Assembly (NCBI GenBank): GCA_034769895.1
Contig: CM068367.1
Location: 123,665,927-123,729,926, forward strand
Length of the DNA: 64,000 bases
Direction: 5' to 3'
Source of the DNA: Magicicada septendecula
Taxonomy: Eukaryota > Arthropoda > Insecta > Hemiptera > Cicadidae
Shown one piece after another: positions 48,922-59,730 of this stretch. How positions within the stretch are numbered: the first letter of the stretch is position 1; each line of letters opens with the position of its first letter. The position numbers and the translations under genes are program-made. The notes beneath the pieces were generated by a model. That model did no database searches. It had not been told where the DNA came from and saw only the letters and a program-made list of their open reading frames with translations.

Positions 48922-51081
48922 ATGTTCTTAGAACAAATAATTGAACCGGCGGAGGAGGTTCAGCAGCCTATGGAGGAACCGGAAATGGTGATTCAAGAAG
49001 CTCCACAGAAACCAAGCCAACTTGAACAAACAACGTCAATCGGAGAGCCTGCTTTTCAAGAATGGATGAGAAGGATGATGGAGTCACTGAAAGAAGACAA
49101 TCGGTCAATGAAAACAGACTTAAATAGAATGGAAGAAAGCCAGAAGTCCACAGATCAGAAGATGGAAATAATGAACAAAAAGATGGACGAAAATAGCCAA
49201 TCCAATAGGGAGACCAGTCAATCAATAGAATCACTGAAAGCAGACTTAAGCAAAAAAATAGAGGAAGGACAGAAGGACAACCAGAAACACATAGAATTGT
49301 TGAAAGAAGAGCTTAACAATCAAATAAATGAAACAAATAGAAGAATGGAAGAGGGTCAACGAAAAACTGAAGAACTGTTGGAAAAGAGAATGGCCACCAT
49401 GAAAGCAGATTTGTCAGCAGAATTAGGAGAGAAAATCGACCAAACCAACCAGAAGATAGATGGGATCAACGCCAAACTTAATAGAGATGTGGAGACTATA
49501 CAAGCCGATCATGACAATATTTGGCTACAGATAAATATCAATAATAATAAAATGGAAGAGACCGCCAAGGAGACGGCAGAGATGGTGGAAAGAAGACTAG
49601 GAGAAAGCGTTGAAGAAATTGAGAAGCAAATGGCCATTCTAACGACCGAAATTAATATGGAAATAGTGGAAGTGCGCAAAGAAGGAGAAAGTACAAACTT
49701 AAAATTAATCCAGACTGAGTTGGATATTCACCAACGTATTAATGAGGTGAAGCAAACTCATGATAACCAAATAAGTATATTAACACAAGAACAAACAAGA
49801 ATGGAAGCAGCACAATCCACATTAAAGGGTAAGTGTGAAGAAGTTGCGGGAAAAGTAGATGCCATCAAACAGCAGGTAAACAATGATAAGGCACAATCTA
49901 CAGAACGCCAACGGAGGGAAATGGACAACCTACGGGATGAAATGCATCGACTACAAATAATACCGAATTTCTTATCCGGTCTAAGCCATCTAGAAGGAAG
50001 AGATCAAGTCGACTTCAGGACATATTCAAAAAACCCTTTGGAGTTCCTCGAGCGAATGGAAGAAGTAATACAACGAAATCGTGAGAACAGATGGACTGTA
50101 ATAAAAGGTATGTTGGACGAGTCATTTAAAAACACATTTGACAATTGGTGGACAGCGACCCGACACAAAGTGTGTAACTATGAAGCCTTCAAGACAGCGT
50201 TCAAACAGAAATATTGGTCAGAGGCAACTCAGAATATTATACGTGACGACATAACCAATGGACGATTCGACATAAATGGCAGGCAGTCCATGACCACCTA
50301 CTTTTTGGGGAAGATTTGCCTAGCAAGAAACCTGGAACCGGCAATCCCAGAGGAATGTTTGGTAACAAAGTTGGCGTACCATTTCAATCAAGGAATAGCA
50401 CAAGGTAGACTCAATGTTCAAATCAAAACCATCCAAGGCATGTGCGAGTTACTTGAGAGCCACGAGAGGGAACGCTATTACCAAAGGAGTCGACAGGTAC
50501 CACACCAGACGTACGATCAAGGAGGACCGGGGAACAATAACCCTACCATTCACAACAATGGTAATAACCAAGGAAGGAATTTCCATAATCCTCCCAGATT
50601 CCAGAGTCAGCCCACACCGCGTCAAGATGGAGGTGGAAATAACATTAATAGAGGGAACCAGAACAATTATCAGTCTAACAATTACCCACGAAATACAAAT
50701 TACCAAAGAGGTAACCATTATTATAGACCATATCAAAATCAGTCCCCTAACCACCAACCAAGACAAGGGAATGGTCATAATAACAACCACAGTCAATTTA
50801 GAAGAGTACATTATACACATGCCAGGCGGGGTGGAAACCACAGGCATTATTATCAAGGAAGAAGAAGCTTCCCACACCAGCACCAGCATTTCAATAACCA
50901 TGATCGGGATGAAAGAGAATCCGGATATAGGTCGAACGGAAGTGACAGCAGTGGGAGTCCCAGAGCAACCACGCAAAATACAGAGATATTCCACAACACA
51001 GGGAATCAGGAGCCAGTCGCTTCGACATCTCAGGATCGACACGAAAATGGTGACACTAATTTAAACGCAAACCGGCAGTGA
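48922..51081 (+). CDS. gag: Gag polyprotein (719 aa)
   Basis: The structural protein that would assemble the particle. The Met at 48922 is the first after an in-frame TGA directly upstream and lies 12 nt before the end of the repeated block; Met17 is an alternative start. Residues about 45-345 are a long heptad-rich coiled coil (repeated M-E-E-x-K and R-M-E-E-G type segments). Residues about 346-520 form a capsid-like domain (NPLEFLERMEEVIQRN, then YEAFKTAFKQKYW). Residues about 528-719 are rich in Asn, Arg, His, Gln and Tyr and probably bind RNA. No CCHC zinc knuckle is present, although many gypsy Gags have one. The frame is intact. The last codons contain the -1 frameshift site that gives Gag-Pol. 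A 216-codon frame on the same strand and a 197-codon frame on the other, both within the Asn-rich end, are shadows. Confidence 0.88.
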   Translation: MFLEQIIEPAEEVQQPMEEPEMVIQEAPQKPSQLEQTTSIGEPAFQEWMRRMMESLKEDNRSMKTDLNRMEESQKSTDQKMEIMNKKMDENSQSNRETSQSIESLKADLSKKIEEGQKDNQKHIELLKEELNNQINETNRRMEEGQRKTEELLEKRMATMKADLSAELGEKIDQTNQKIDGINAKLNRDVETIQADHDNIWLQININNNKMEETAKETAEMVERRLGESVEEIEKQMAILTTEINMEIVEVRKEGESTNLKLIQTELDIHQRINEVKQTHDNQISILTQEQTRMEAAQSTLKGKCEEVAGKVDAIKQQVNNDKAQSTERQRREMDNLRDEMHRLQIIPNFLSGLSHLEGRDQVDFRTYSKNPLEFLERMEEVIQRNRENRWTVIKGMLDESFKNTFDNWWTATRHKVCNYEAFKTAFKQKYWSEATQNIIRDDITNGRFDINGRQSMTTYFLGKICLARNLEPAIPEECLVTKLAYHFNQGIAQGRLNVQIKTIQGMCELLESHERERYYQRSRQVPHQTYDQGGPGNNNPTIHNNGNNQGRNFHNPPRFQSQPTPRQDGGGNNINRGNQNNYQSNNYPRNTNYQRGNHYYRPYQNQSPNHQPRQGNGHNNNHSQFRRVHYTHARRGGNHRHYYQGRRSFPHQHQHFNNHDRDERESGYRSNGSDSSGSPRATTQNTEIFHNTGNQEPVASTSQDRHENGDTNLNANRQ

Positions 51082-51120
51082 AAACCCCAGGATCACCCTC
51101 ACTGAACCGGCCTATTGGGT
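51060..51120 (+). promoter_or_regulatory. -1 ribosomal frameshift signal
   Basis: The heptamer T TTA AAC (51060-51066) lies in the gag frame as codons 714-715 (Leu-Asn), 12 nt before the gag stop at 51079-51081. Slippage by -1 enters the pol frame, which is open from 51060. A 5-nt spacer (GCAAA) is followed by a stem of CCGG-CAGTGA (51072-51081) with TCACTG-AA-CCGG (51099-51110), ten pairs with an AA bulge. Loop bases ACCC (51084-51087) can pair with GGGT (51117-51120), giving a possible pseudoknot. Heptamer, spacing and structure match canonical eukaryotic -1 signals. Confidence 0.85.
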
Positions 51121-54100
51121 CCAATGTTTTGGCAGAATCAGCAAGGCTTCGAAGTATATATAACAATAACTATCTAAAAAATATGAGGAAGGATCTAATG
51201 GAGGAAAATGAAAATACTATCGGCGATACTAGCAATAGCGAAATTGCATATATAACCGTCAGAGTAAATAACACCGACGCCACAGCCATGATTGACACTG
51301 GCGCAAATGTATCACTAATAGACAAGGTAGAACTGGACAGAATTCAATCAGAAAACAAAGCCACAATACCCACATTGCCGATTAGCAATATAATTCTCAT
51401 TGGTGCTACAGGACGTCAAAACAAAACTATACGACAGCAAGTGCAATTGGATGTATCCAGTAATGGACAATCAATACAAATGGTATTCTTAGTAGCCAGT
51501 GGGTTACCGTTCACTATATTAATCGGGTGTGATATTTTAAGAAAATACACCGCAATCATCAATATGGATGATAATACCGTGAAGATGAAAGCAGAAGAAA
51601 TAGAGTGGACAGCCAAATTGACAGAATACAGAAAGGCATCATCTGAACATGTAATTTACTACATTAGAGAGAGCTGTGAACTCCGAGAAGACGTCATCAA
51701 CCAAGGAGTACAAAACAGTCCAGAGGAAGCTTTGTGGTTGGAGAAAATCAACAGTATCCGAGAATTTAAACCAAGTCAAAATAGTCAAGAAGTAACTTAT
51801 GAACAATGGGAACGATTGATAGAGATATACTACCAGTATCGCCACATATTTTCAGACACCCCTGGAAAAATTAAAAATTTCCAATGCGAACTGAAGTTCA
51901 AAGAACATATTCAATTCAAGAGGAAATCATATCCTATCGCATTTTCACTAAAAGAAGCGGTAAGAGAAGAAATTCATCGCTTAATAGAAAATGACATAAT
52001 AGAGATAAGCAATTCACCATACACAAACCCTATTGTGGCTGTACCGAAAAAGAATGGTGCAGTACGTATCTGTTTAGATGCTCGAGAATTAAATAAAACC
52101 ATAATAAACGACAGGACATCACCTGGCGAAATTGATGAAATTTTAAAGAAGTTTTATGGTTCCAAATTGTACAGTATATGGGATACGGTATGTGGATATT
52201 GGCAGGTTGAGCTGCATCCAAACAGTAGAAAATATACCGCCTTTATCTTTGAGGGCCGAAACTACCACTTTAAACGGCTACCATTCGGTCTTGTAAACTC
52301 AGCAGCAATATTCGTTAAGTGCATGGACGAAATACTGGGCCATAACACACTGCAGTTCACCACAGTTTATGTGGACGATCTCCTTATAGCCTCTAACAAT
52401 TGGGAGGAACATTGTGACCGGGTGGCACAAGTACTGAAAAAGCTAGAAGACAACAACATCACTTTAAAGCTAGATAAATCTCAACTAATTGCAAAGGAGG
52501 TGCAATTCTTGGGGTTCAACCTATCTGAATACGGAGTTACACCATCCCAGGAGAAGATGGAGGCAATTCAGCGTTTTCCCGTCCCGAAGAACAAGAAACA
52601 ACTACAATCGTTCCTCGGAATATGCAACTATTATCGAAAGTTTCAGAGTAATTATTCCGAGTTAACAGCTCGATTCTCAGCTCAATTATCATCAAAAGAA
52701 AAATGGAAATGGGAAGCAGAACAAGACTCCACATTCACATTGATTAAAATGAAATTTCTAGAAACCGTTATGCTGCATCACCCCAATTTTAATAAACCGT
52801 TCTTCATGAATTGCGATGCAAGTGATTTAAGTCTTGGTTCAGTACTCTATCAGGAAGACCAAGAAGGACAGCACCAAGTGATTAGTTTTGCCAGCCGTAC
52901 ATTAAACAAGTGCGAGCGCAACTACCACACCACAGAAAAAGAGTTATTAAGCATAGTGTTTGCATGTGAAAAGTTCAGAACATTTATTTTGGGTTACACC
53001 GTAACTGTAAGAACAGATCACAAGTCCATTTCATTTCTAAAAAACTGTAAATTAAAACATGGACGACTGACAAGATGGACCCTCACGCTTCAAGAGTACA
53101 ATATACAATGGGAATACATACCCGGAAAAAGCAACACAGCTGCAGACGTGTTGTCACGGATAAACATTGAAGCCCAAACTTTTGAAGGAGAGAGGGAAAC
53201 TATTGCCAGAGTATACCACCTATTGAAGAATAAAACAGAACTTACTAATATACTATCTGATATCATCAATCATCAGCAACAAGACCCTAAGATATCATTA
53301 ATTATCAAGAAATTAAACGACAATAATGCAAACATAAACCGATATTACTGTGCTTACAATCAAGTGGTATTCACCAAAAACAAGAAAGGTGACGAGAGAT
53401 GGAAGGTAGTTGTCCCCAAAACCATAGAAAGAGATTTGACCATAGACTACCACATACGTTATGGTCATATGGGAGCAGTGAAAGTCATGAAAGCTTTACA
53501 AGAGCATGTGCATTTTAAAAACATGAATAAAAAGATCAGGAAATACATACAGAGTTGTAATATCTGTCAACTAGCGAAATGCAGTAACGAAAAGCAAGAA
53601 GGAGTCATGATACCAATCACCTCAACTGCCAGACTAGAAAAAGTTTTCCTGGATATTTGTGGACCTTTTCCACGAAGTGGTGGGAGGCACCGATACAAAT
53701 ATATTATAATAATGTTTGATCATTACACTAAGTATACCAAATTGTACCCACTCAATCGAGCGACAACCAGCAAGATATTAGAAATAGTTGCAAATAAATA
53801 TATACCCGAAGTGGGTAAACCGTCAATGATCATCACCGATCACGGAACGCAATTCCGAGGACGAAAGTGGAGGGAAACACTGAACCATCTGGGAGTCAAA
53901 ACTTATAAGACCTCGGTGTATCACCCCAACAGCAACCCTGCTGAGAGAGTGTTGAGAGAAGTAGGAAGGATTTTAAGAACCTACTGTCACAGCCAGCAGA
54001 GGAAGTGGGAAGAATATTTGTCCCCAGCTGAAGACTTCCTGAATCTAGCTTACCACCAGTCAACTAACGAGACACCATACATGGCAATGTATGAGAAAAA

Positions 54101-54149
54101 AACCACCCCGGGAGATCACAGAAATAATCAACTTTCCTATCAGTGCTGA
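51060..54149 (+). CDS. pol: Pol: protease, RT, RNase H, integrase (main part)
   Basis: Read by -1 frameshift from gag; the codon at 51078 is GTG, so an independent start is unlikely. Residues counted from 51078: aspartic protease D73 in AMIDTGANVSLID; reverse transcriptase about 265-500, with RICLDARELNK, IWDTVCGYWQ and the catalytic YVDD at 431-434; RNase H about 575-700, with NCDASD, TEKELL and TDHKS; integrase zinc finger HIRYGH ... CNICQ at about 791-832; catalytic D859 (LDICGPFP), D921 (TDHGTQF) and E956 (NPAERVL). All active-site residues are present. The frame then runs into an early stop after an A7 run (54096-54102), and the rest of the integrase C-terminal domain continues in another frame. 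Products would copy the RNA and insert the DNA. Confidence 0.88.
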   Translation, partial: FKRKPAVKTPGSPSLNRPIGSNVLAESARLRSIYNNNYLKNMRKDLMEENENTIGDTSNSEIAYITVRVNNTDATAMIDTGANVSLIDKVELDRIQSENKATIPTLPISNIILIGATGRQNKTIRQQVQLDVSSNGQSIQMVFLVASGLPFTILIGCDILRKYTAIINMDDNTVKMKAEEIEWTAKLTEYRKASSEHVIYYIRESCELREDVINQGVQNSPEEALWLEKINSIREFKPSQNSQEVTYEQWERLIEIYYQYRHIFSDTPGKIKNFQCELKFKEHIQFKRKSYPIAFSLKEAVREEIHRLIENDIIEISNSPYTNPIVAVPKKNGAVRICLDARELNKTIINDRTSPGEIDEILKKFYGSKLYSIWDTVCGYWQVELHPNSRKYTAFIFEGRNYHFKRLPFGLVNSAAIFVKCMDEILGHNTLQFTTVYVDDLLIASNNWEEHCDRVAQVLKKLEDNNITLKLDKSQLIAKEVQFLGFNLSEYGVTPSQEKMEAIQRFPVPKNKKQLQSFLGICNYYRKFQSNYSELTARFSAQLSSKEKWKWEAEQDSTFTLIKMKFLETVMLHHPNFNKPFFMNCDASDLSLGSVLYQEDQEGQHQVISFASRTLNKCERNYHTTEKELLSIVFACEKFRTFILGYTVTVRTDHKSISFLKNCKLKHGRLTRWTLTLQEYNIQWEYIPGKSNTAADVLSRINIEAQTFEGERETIARVYHLLKNKTELTNILSDIINHQQQDPKISLIIKKLNDNNANINRYYCAYNQVVFTKNKKGDERWKVVVPKTIERDLTIDYHIRYGHMGAVKVMKALQEHVHFKNMNKKIRKYIQSCNICQLAKCSNEKQEGVMIPITSTARLEKVFLDICGPFPRSGGRHRYKYIIIMFDHYTKYTKLYPLNRATTSKILEIVANKYIPEVGKPSMIITDHGTQFRGRKWRETLNHLGVKTYKTSVYHPNSNPAERVLREVGRILRTYCHSQQRKWEEYLSPAEDFLNLAYHQSTNETPYMAMYEKKTTPGDHRNNQLSYQC

Positions 54150-54456
54150 ATTTAAATTTGATAAAACTCGATTCTATAATAATGCAGTGGAGAGAGCAAA
54201 TAAATTGAGGCTCAAGTATAAGAAATTACAGCCCAAAATTATAAACTATGAAGTAGGAGACCAAGTACTAATAAAAAATCGAGAACTCCCTAGCACTATT
54301 GAGGGCATAGCAAAAAAGCTATTACTATTGTATACCGGACCATATACTGTGACAAAAAATAATTTAAACAATACCTATGAATTGCAAAACCCCGTTACAA
54401 AGAAAATAAAAGGTACATACAATCAGACCTCGATGAAAAAATATATTGAAGATTAA
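54091..54456 (+). CDS. Pol C-terminal end in a shifted frame
   Basis: The frame holds the missing integrase tail: PPREITEI at the junction, then VERANKLRLKYKKLQPKI, then VGDQVLIKNRELPST and the LLYTGPYTV block found at the end of gypsy integrases. It overlaps the main pol frame by about 59 nt. The Met at 54091 is internal and probably not a start. The change of frame coincides with an A7 homopolymer; it is either a recent one-base mutation or a sequencing error. Confidence 0.8.
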   Translation: MRKKPPREITEIINFPISAEFKFDKTRFYNNAVERANKLRLKYKKLQPKIINYEVGDQVLIKNRELPSTIEGIAKKLLLLYTGPYTVTKNNLNNTYELQNPVTKKIKGTYNQTSMKKYIED

Positions 54457-54950
54457 AATTATGGAACCAAATAGTGAAAAATTGGCGATAAGGATTACTC
54501 GAGTATTGATAATGTGAAAAATGGAAATATTTGTTATAAAAAATGAAGATGTAACTATATGTATAACTGTTGACTATATTGAGATGAAAAAATGCAAGGT
54601 TGATATGAAGATTATTATTATTTAAGGGTGGAAAATGAAAGTACGAGTACAAATATAGATGTTAACCACAGAAAAAGAAGGTATTACTATTGTGAAAATT
54701 ATTATGTGTGTATTAAATGAGAAGTAAATGTATAATTATGTATTGAACATTGAACGTATTGTAATTTTATAATGTAAGAGAATGTACTTCAAGAGAATTA
54801 ATGTAAAGGATACAGAACATTGTATTATTAATAATATGTACTACTACTATAAGAAAGATATATAAACGAGAACGACACACAAGATCCTTGGCACAACTAT
54901 TTCCAAGAGCCACGTCAACAAGTAATAACAACATCTCACCCATACTACTA

Positions 54951-54995
<45 letters not shown>

Positions 54996-55814
54996 AGAGA
55001 GAGAAGAAACAAGTGCGAAGTTGGAAAAATGAAACCAAATTAAAGTTGTAATGTAGACCAGCCACCACACACAACCACATTGTTTATAATGTATACTACT
55101 AATAAGGAAACCGATATCATATAGAATGTAAACACCAAATACAACCCATGATGAAGAAGAAAAAACAAATGTATTTAAGTTTTATACCTAGAAGAATGAA
55201 ACCTAAGATGAAGAATATAATGAGATGACGCTCAAGGTGACAACAAAAGAAGAGATTGATCAAGATTAATGAAGGATGAAAAATAATTAATAACGAAGAC
55301 AATCATGAGAGTATACCAGTGAGAATGTGTAAAACAGACTATCCCTACAATATGTGAAGAATATAGTATAAGTTGAATCAAGAAAAGAGAGAATAAAAAT
55401 GTATAAACCGCAGATGCGTTGATTGATCCCAAGTATATTTATTATTTGTCGGAAGAACGACCACTATTATTATTTTGATGATTTAAAATGAATTGACTGA
55501 AGAGTAATGCCAGCAATCATTTATAGTTATTGAAGGAGATGATTTGCCTCCAGATTTATTGAAATTAGTATGGCCAGTAGAGTTGAATAGCCAAAGTGAG
55601 CCGCTCTAAACTGCCCCAGCTAATATTTATGTTAGGGAATTAGGGAACTAGATAAACAAGGGAGATAATTACATAGCGAAGATAAATACGATTCAAGTAG
55701 AAGAAAGGAAAGGGATATATGGACAAAACATGTGAATCAACGTGGAATGTACAACAATTGATGAATTCTTCAAGTGAAAAATATATTATAATAATTCAGA
55801 ATTAATCAATTCTT
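54457..55814 (+). other. Non-coding 3' region of the retrotransposon
   Basis: About 1.36 kb without a sense ORF of note and no envelope-like gene. It contains an A40 tract (54953-54992) followed by (GA)6. The minus-strand Phe/Ser frames here are homopolymer artefacts. Confidence 0.7.
54953..54992 (+). repeat. A40 tract with (GA)n tail
   Basis: Forty A residues followed by GAGAGAGAGAGAAG, inside the element and 823 bp before the polypurine tract. Confidence 0.95.
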
Positions 55815-55823
55815 AAAGGAAGG
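55815..55823 (+). other. Putative polypurine tract
   Basis: AAAGGAAGG ends four bases (CATA) before the TGTAACA start of the 3' LTR. A purine tract here primes plus-strand DNA synthesis in LTR retroelements. The 4-nt gap is unusual. Confidence 0.55.
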
Positions 55824-55827
55824 CATA

Positions 55828-58800
55828 TGTAACAGTACCAAAATATGGTAGTTACATACTATAAATATATATGACGTCAAGTATGATAAGAAACATGGGA
55901 ACATATTTAAATGAACAAAGATAAGTATATAAGTTGTGTATCTACAAAACTAATAATAGAAGAATCCAACAATGAAGACGAGAATGTGAATATGTCAACC
56001 TTAATTATAAAACGTAAAAAGAAAATGACACAAGACCAAAACAAAATGCTAATAAATAGACCCAATAGGATCCAGCAGTGAGGGGAATCAATGAAAATAA
56101 TATCCAGCAGTGAGGGGAATCAATGAAAATAATATCCAGCAGTGAGGGGAATCAACGAGACAAGGATCATCAAGCTACAACGACAATGGAAATAAAATGA
56201 AAACAGCGACTACCATGAAATTTGGAATTAAGAAGAAAGAAGAAGGACCAAGAAGAAGAATGAAGAGAAACCAAAGACGTAAGGAATCAATGAACCATAT
56301 ATATTTTAAAGAAGAAACAGTCAGTGACAAAAGAAATAACTATAAGTGTGACATGAAAACCAGTGTGATCATTTAAAGAAACACAAACAATAAAAGTGTA
56401 CTTAATACAAATGTGAAACCGGTGAATAACTGATTATTTCAACTGAAAACCACACAAACAATTACAGTGAGGAAGTTTACAGTGTGAAAAAATAGGTTAA
56501 TTTCATGATGAGGCAACAAAGGTTAAAAAATAGTCAAATAAACACAAACAATGAGTGTGACTGATTTAACAAAGTTGTGACCAACACACATAATTATAAG
56601 ACCACCAGATCAGAACATATAAAACAATCATATTATTGTTTATATCAAAAAACTGACAACAAATAGAGAATATTTGTTAAGTGTCAAACATGACAGGAAT
56701 TTAGATTCCACAATTGACCAGAGAAAAACATTGTAAGTAATATAAGAAAGATTTGTATTAGTGTATTAGAAGGAGTTGTAAACATTTGTAACAAATTAGT
56801 GAAGGTATTATGTTAATATACCATAATGGAGTCAGTTTAGGTGTAGGTAGATACTGCACTAAAACCGATGATACATTGTTACAATACCCACAAGGAAGTG
56901 ACCTATTATAACAGAAAATGATACATATTAGTATAAATATATGATCATCAAGTAAATATAAAGAAACAATATAATGTATAAGACAAAACAATGTAAACAA
57001 AACAAGTCAGACATAGTGACACAGTCAAAGACAGAAATAAGACAATGTACCAATTTAGTTAAGCAAACTACAGTATTAAAACTAATGTAAATGTTTATCA
57101 GAATAGTACCAGTAGTGAAAGGAATATATGATAATACTTTGAGAACAAGTTTTGAACATGTTAAGAACAGTATTATGACTGAATTATTGTAAACAAAATA
57201 ACCATGTATATATGACCAAATGTAAGCTAAACCAGTGTATAGGAAGTTAGTTAAAGAAAATACTGTACTAAATATTGAGAACAAGGTATTACAATTATTA
57301 CCAGTAGCAAGAGGAAATATCAGAGCTACTTTGAGAACAAATAATGACCACTAAAACAATCATATTGTACATAAACATTTGAAAACCAAATGTCCAATGT
57401 GAAAAAGGACAGAGGTAAACAAACAATGACCAACCAGCTAGTTATGAAAAATATAACTAGTAAACCTATGTAGAAGTAATTGGAAACATTACTAAAAGTT
57501 AGATTGATATCCAATGCTACTTTAGGAATACAATCCAAATAGGACAATAACACTTTTGTTATTATATTAAACAAAATAAATACCTATAATGTCATGACAC
57601 AACATAGACAGAGCCACTACTGAATAATTAGGAGGTTCCGAGTTTATTAAAAGATGACCATTGAATATAACAGATTAATTATTGTGTATGTACACTAATT
57701 ATAACAATTAAATAATATAATCTATGTAATAAAAATAGAAAACAAGATGAAAAGTTGTATAAGCATTATGTGAGAAGTTTAAAATGATGTAAATACTGAA
57801 TTGACCACGGTAATACACCAATATTATAGTAAAAAAGTATGTAAATAGTCATTGTTAGTAATACTAGGTAATAATATGTTCATTTTAGATAAGGATATTT
57901 AATAATAAGCATGTTTGTGAAAAATCCAACATGGACGCTGAGTAACACCATAGCGAAAATTGTGTAGGAAATAGTTTTTCACAAATTGTAACTTAAACCA
58001 AATGAGAAATAGACTCGAAGTGTTTAAATAAGAAATGTTATATTAGATTTAAGAAAAATCTGGTAATACGAACTTATAAAGATAAGACGTACCAAAAATA
58101 ATAAATAAAATCAATATAATAATATTGATAGTGAACAGAAAATAAGCGTGTTTGGACTTATTTTAATAAGCAAAACGCCCTGAGTTCAGTGATATAAACC
58201 GATTAACGATAGGACGTATAATAAGGAAGTTGTGATAGTTTTTAACTTTCGAACTAAAAATTTGTACCGTCGATGACGTGAAAAAGTCTCCAACCCAAAA
58301 TCGATTTTGACTAAAAATTAAATATTTTAATAAAATATAGGCCTTTTGGGTCAGAGACTATCAAAAACCAACCAATGGAATGAATGAAGTTCATCAGACG
58401 AGCGAGAGATGCTCTCGAGGTACATGACAGTCTACGATCGAACACCTAAGGAACAAGCCACGCCACTCCAGACCAGAAAAAGTATATTTTTAAATTAGTG
58501 CGCGACATGTTTTACTCAAGTACAATATACATACACTAACCTAATACTACACATTTACTAACGAGTGCAACAGTGCGGATTTGTGTTATTTTATCAAGTA
58601 GATCAGTGTACAATATCGATGTATTTGCGAGTGAATTTTTTAATTAAGAAACAGGGAGTACAATTTCAATTAAACAATACTTAAAAGAAAAATAAGAGTT
58701 TAGCCAATTTCGAATTTTCGATACTACGCAAGTCATTATGCAGCGTATCGGAAATCAACAACTAAGTTATCAGAATTTAAAGGAGATTTAACACAACATT

Positions 58801-59730
58801 ATTAAAATATTATAAAAAATATTTTAATAAATTATAACGATGTAAAAAATAATGCTTAAAGATAATTATTGATAAATACGAGTGCATTTAGACGCTTACT
58901 TGATAAAACGTATTTGTTGAATATTTCGTTATTTCAGAATTTATTTTATTAATTGTATCAAACATAATTCTGATAATCCTATGTTAAAACTTATTAAAAA
59001 ATAATATGTTTACCTGTATAGCATAAGTAATATTAGTTAATAAGACAAACTTATCCTTATAAAAATAACGGTCATTCTTAACCTCAGAAACCATTACGGT
59101 AGCTTGTTATGATGACATTACCGAATTGTTCTCAATTAACATGCAAATTTAAGTACATTGCAAACAAGAGTTTTTTTTTATTAGAAATTTTTCTCTTGTG
59201 AACAAATTATTTTAAAACTAATTATTAACTAAAAGTAATACTTGTTAAATGCTGTACAAGTCATACAGCCTAACCACAATACTAAAGTAAAGATGCGTGC
59301 GCATACCGGCGTACGATAATTTTTGTAAACATCAGAAATATGATACCAATTTTAAATTTTATATTTTGTTCAATTATCAGTTAATATTGTTAATCCTAAA
59401 TAATTAATTATAGTACATCTTGAGTCTGGTATCATGATATCTCCAAGAACCTTAACGGAATATGGTATATACTGAATTAAAACAACATAACCTGTACAGT
59501 AAAATTATTGTAACAACAACAGGTATACCAGAGCTTTGAGAGATCAGATAGAGTTTCATTTGAAGTTTTATTTTGTAATCAGCAATTGAAAGGGTTGTTA
59601 ATTATTGTTTTGTTTGTTAAAAATATTCTCACTTAATAACTTGTTAATAAACCTATAATTTTTATTACCATAACAAGAGTATCATTTTATTAAAAGTAGA
59701 TTCAGTCATTATTTTTAATCAGTTCTGACA
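55828..59730 (+). repeat. 3' LTR (3903 bp)
   Basis: Same length as the 5' LTR, with five substitutions seen. TG...CA ends; AATAAA at 59646-59651. Unlike a normal insertion, the copy is followed by PBS and leader sequence, not by host DNA. Confidence 0.7.

Noticed and set aside
50414-51064. 216-codon + strand and 197-codon minus-strand frames inside gag
   Set aside because: They are shadows of the Asn-rich gag tail, whose codon bias keeps alternative frames open.
54767-55080. Envelope-like ORF downstream of pol
   Set aside because: Only antisense Phe/Ser frames caused by the A40 tract are present; no sense ORF with a signal peptide or membrane anchor.
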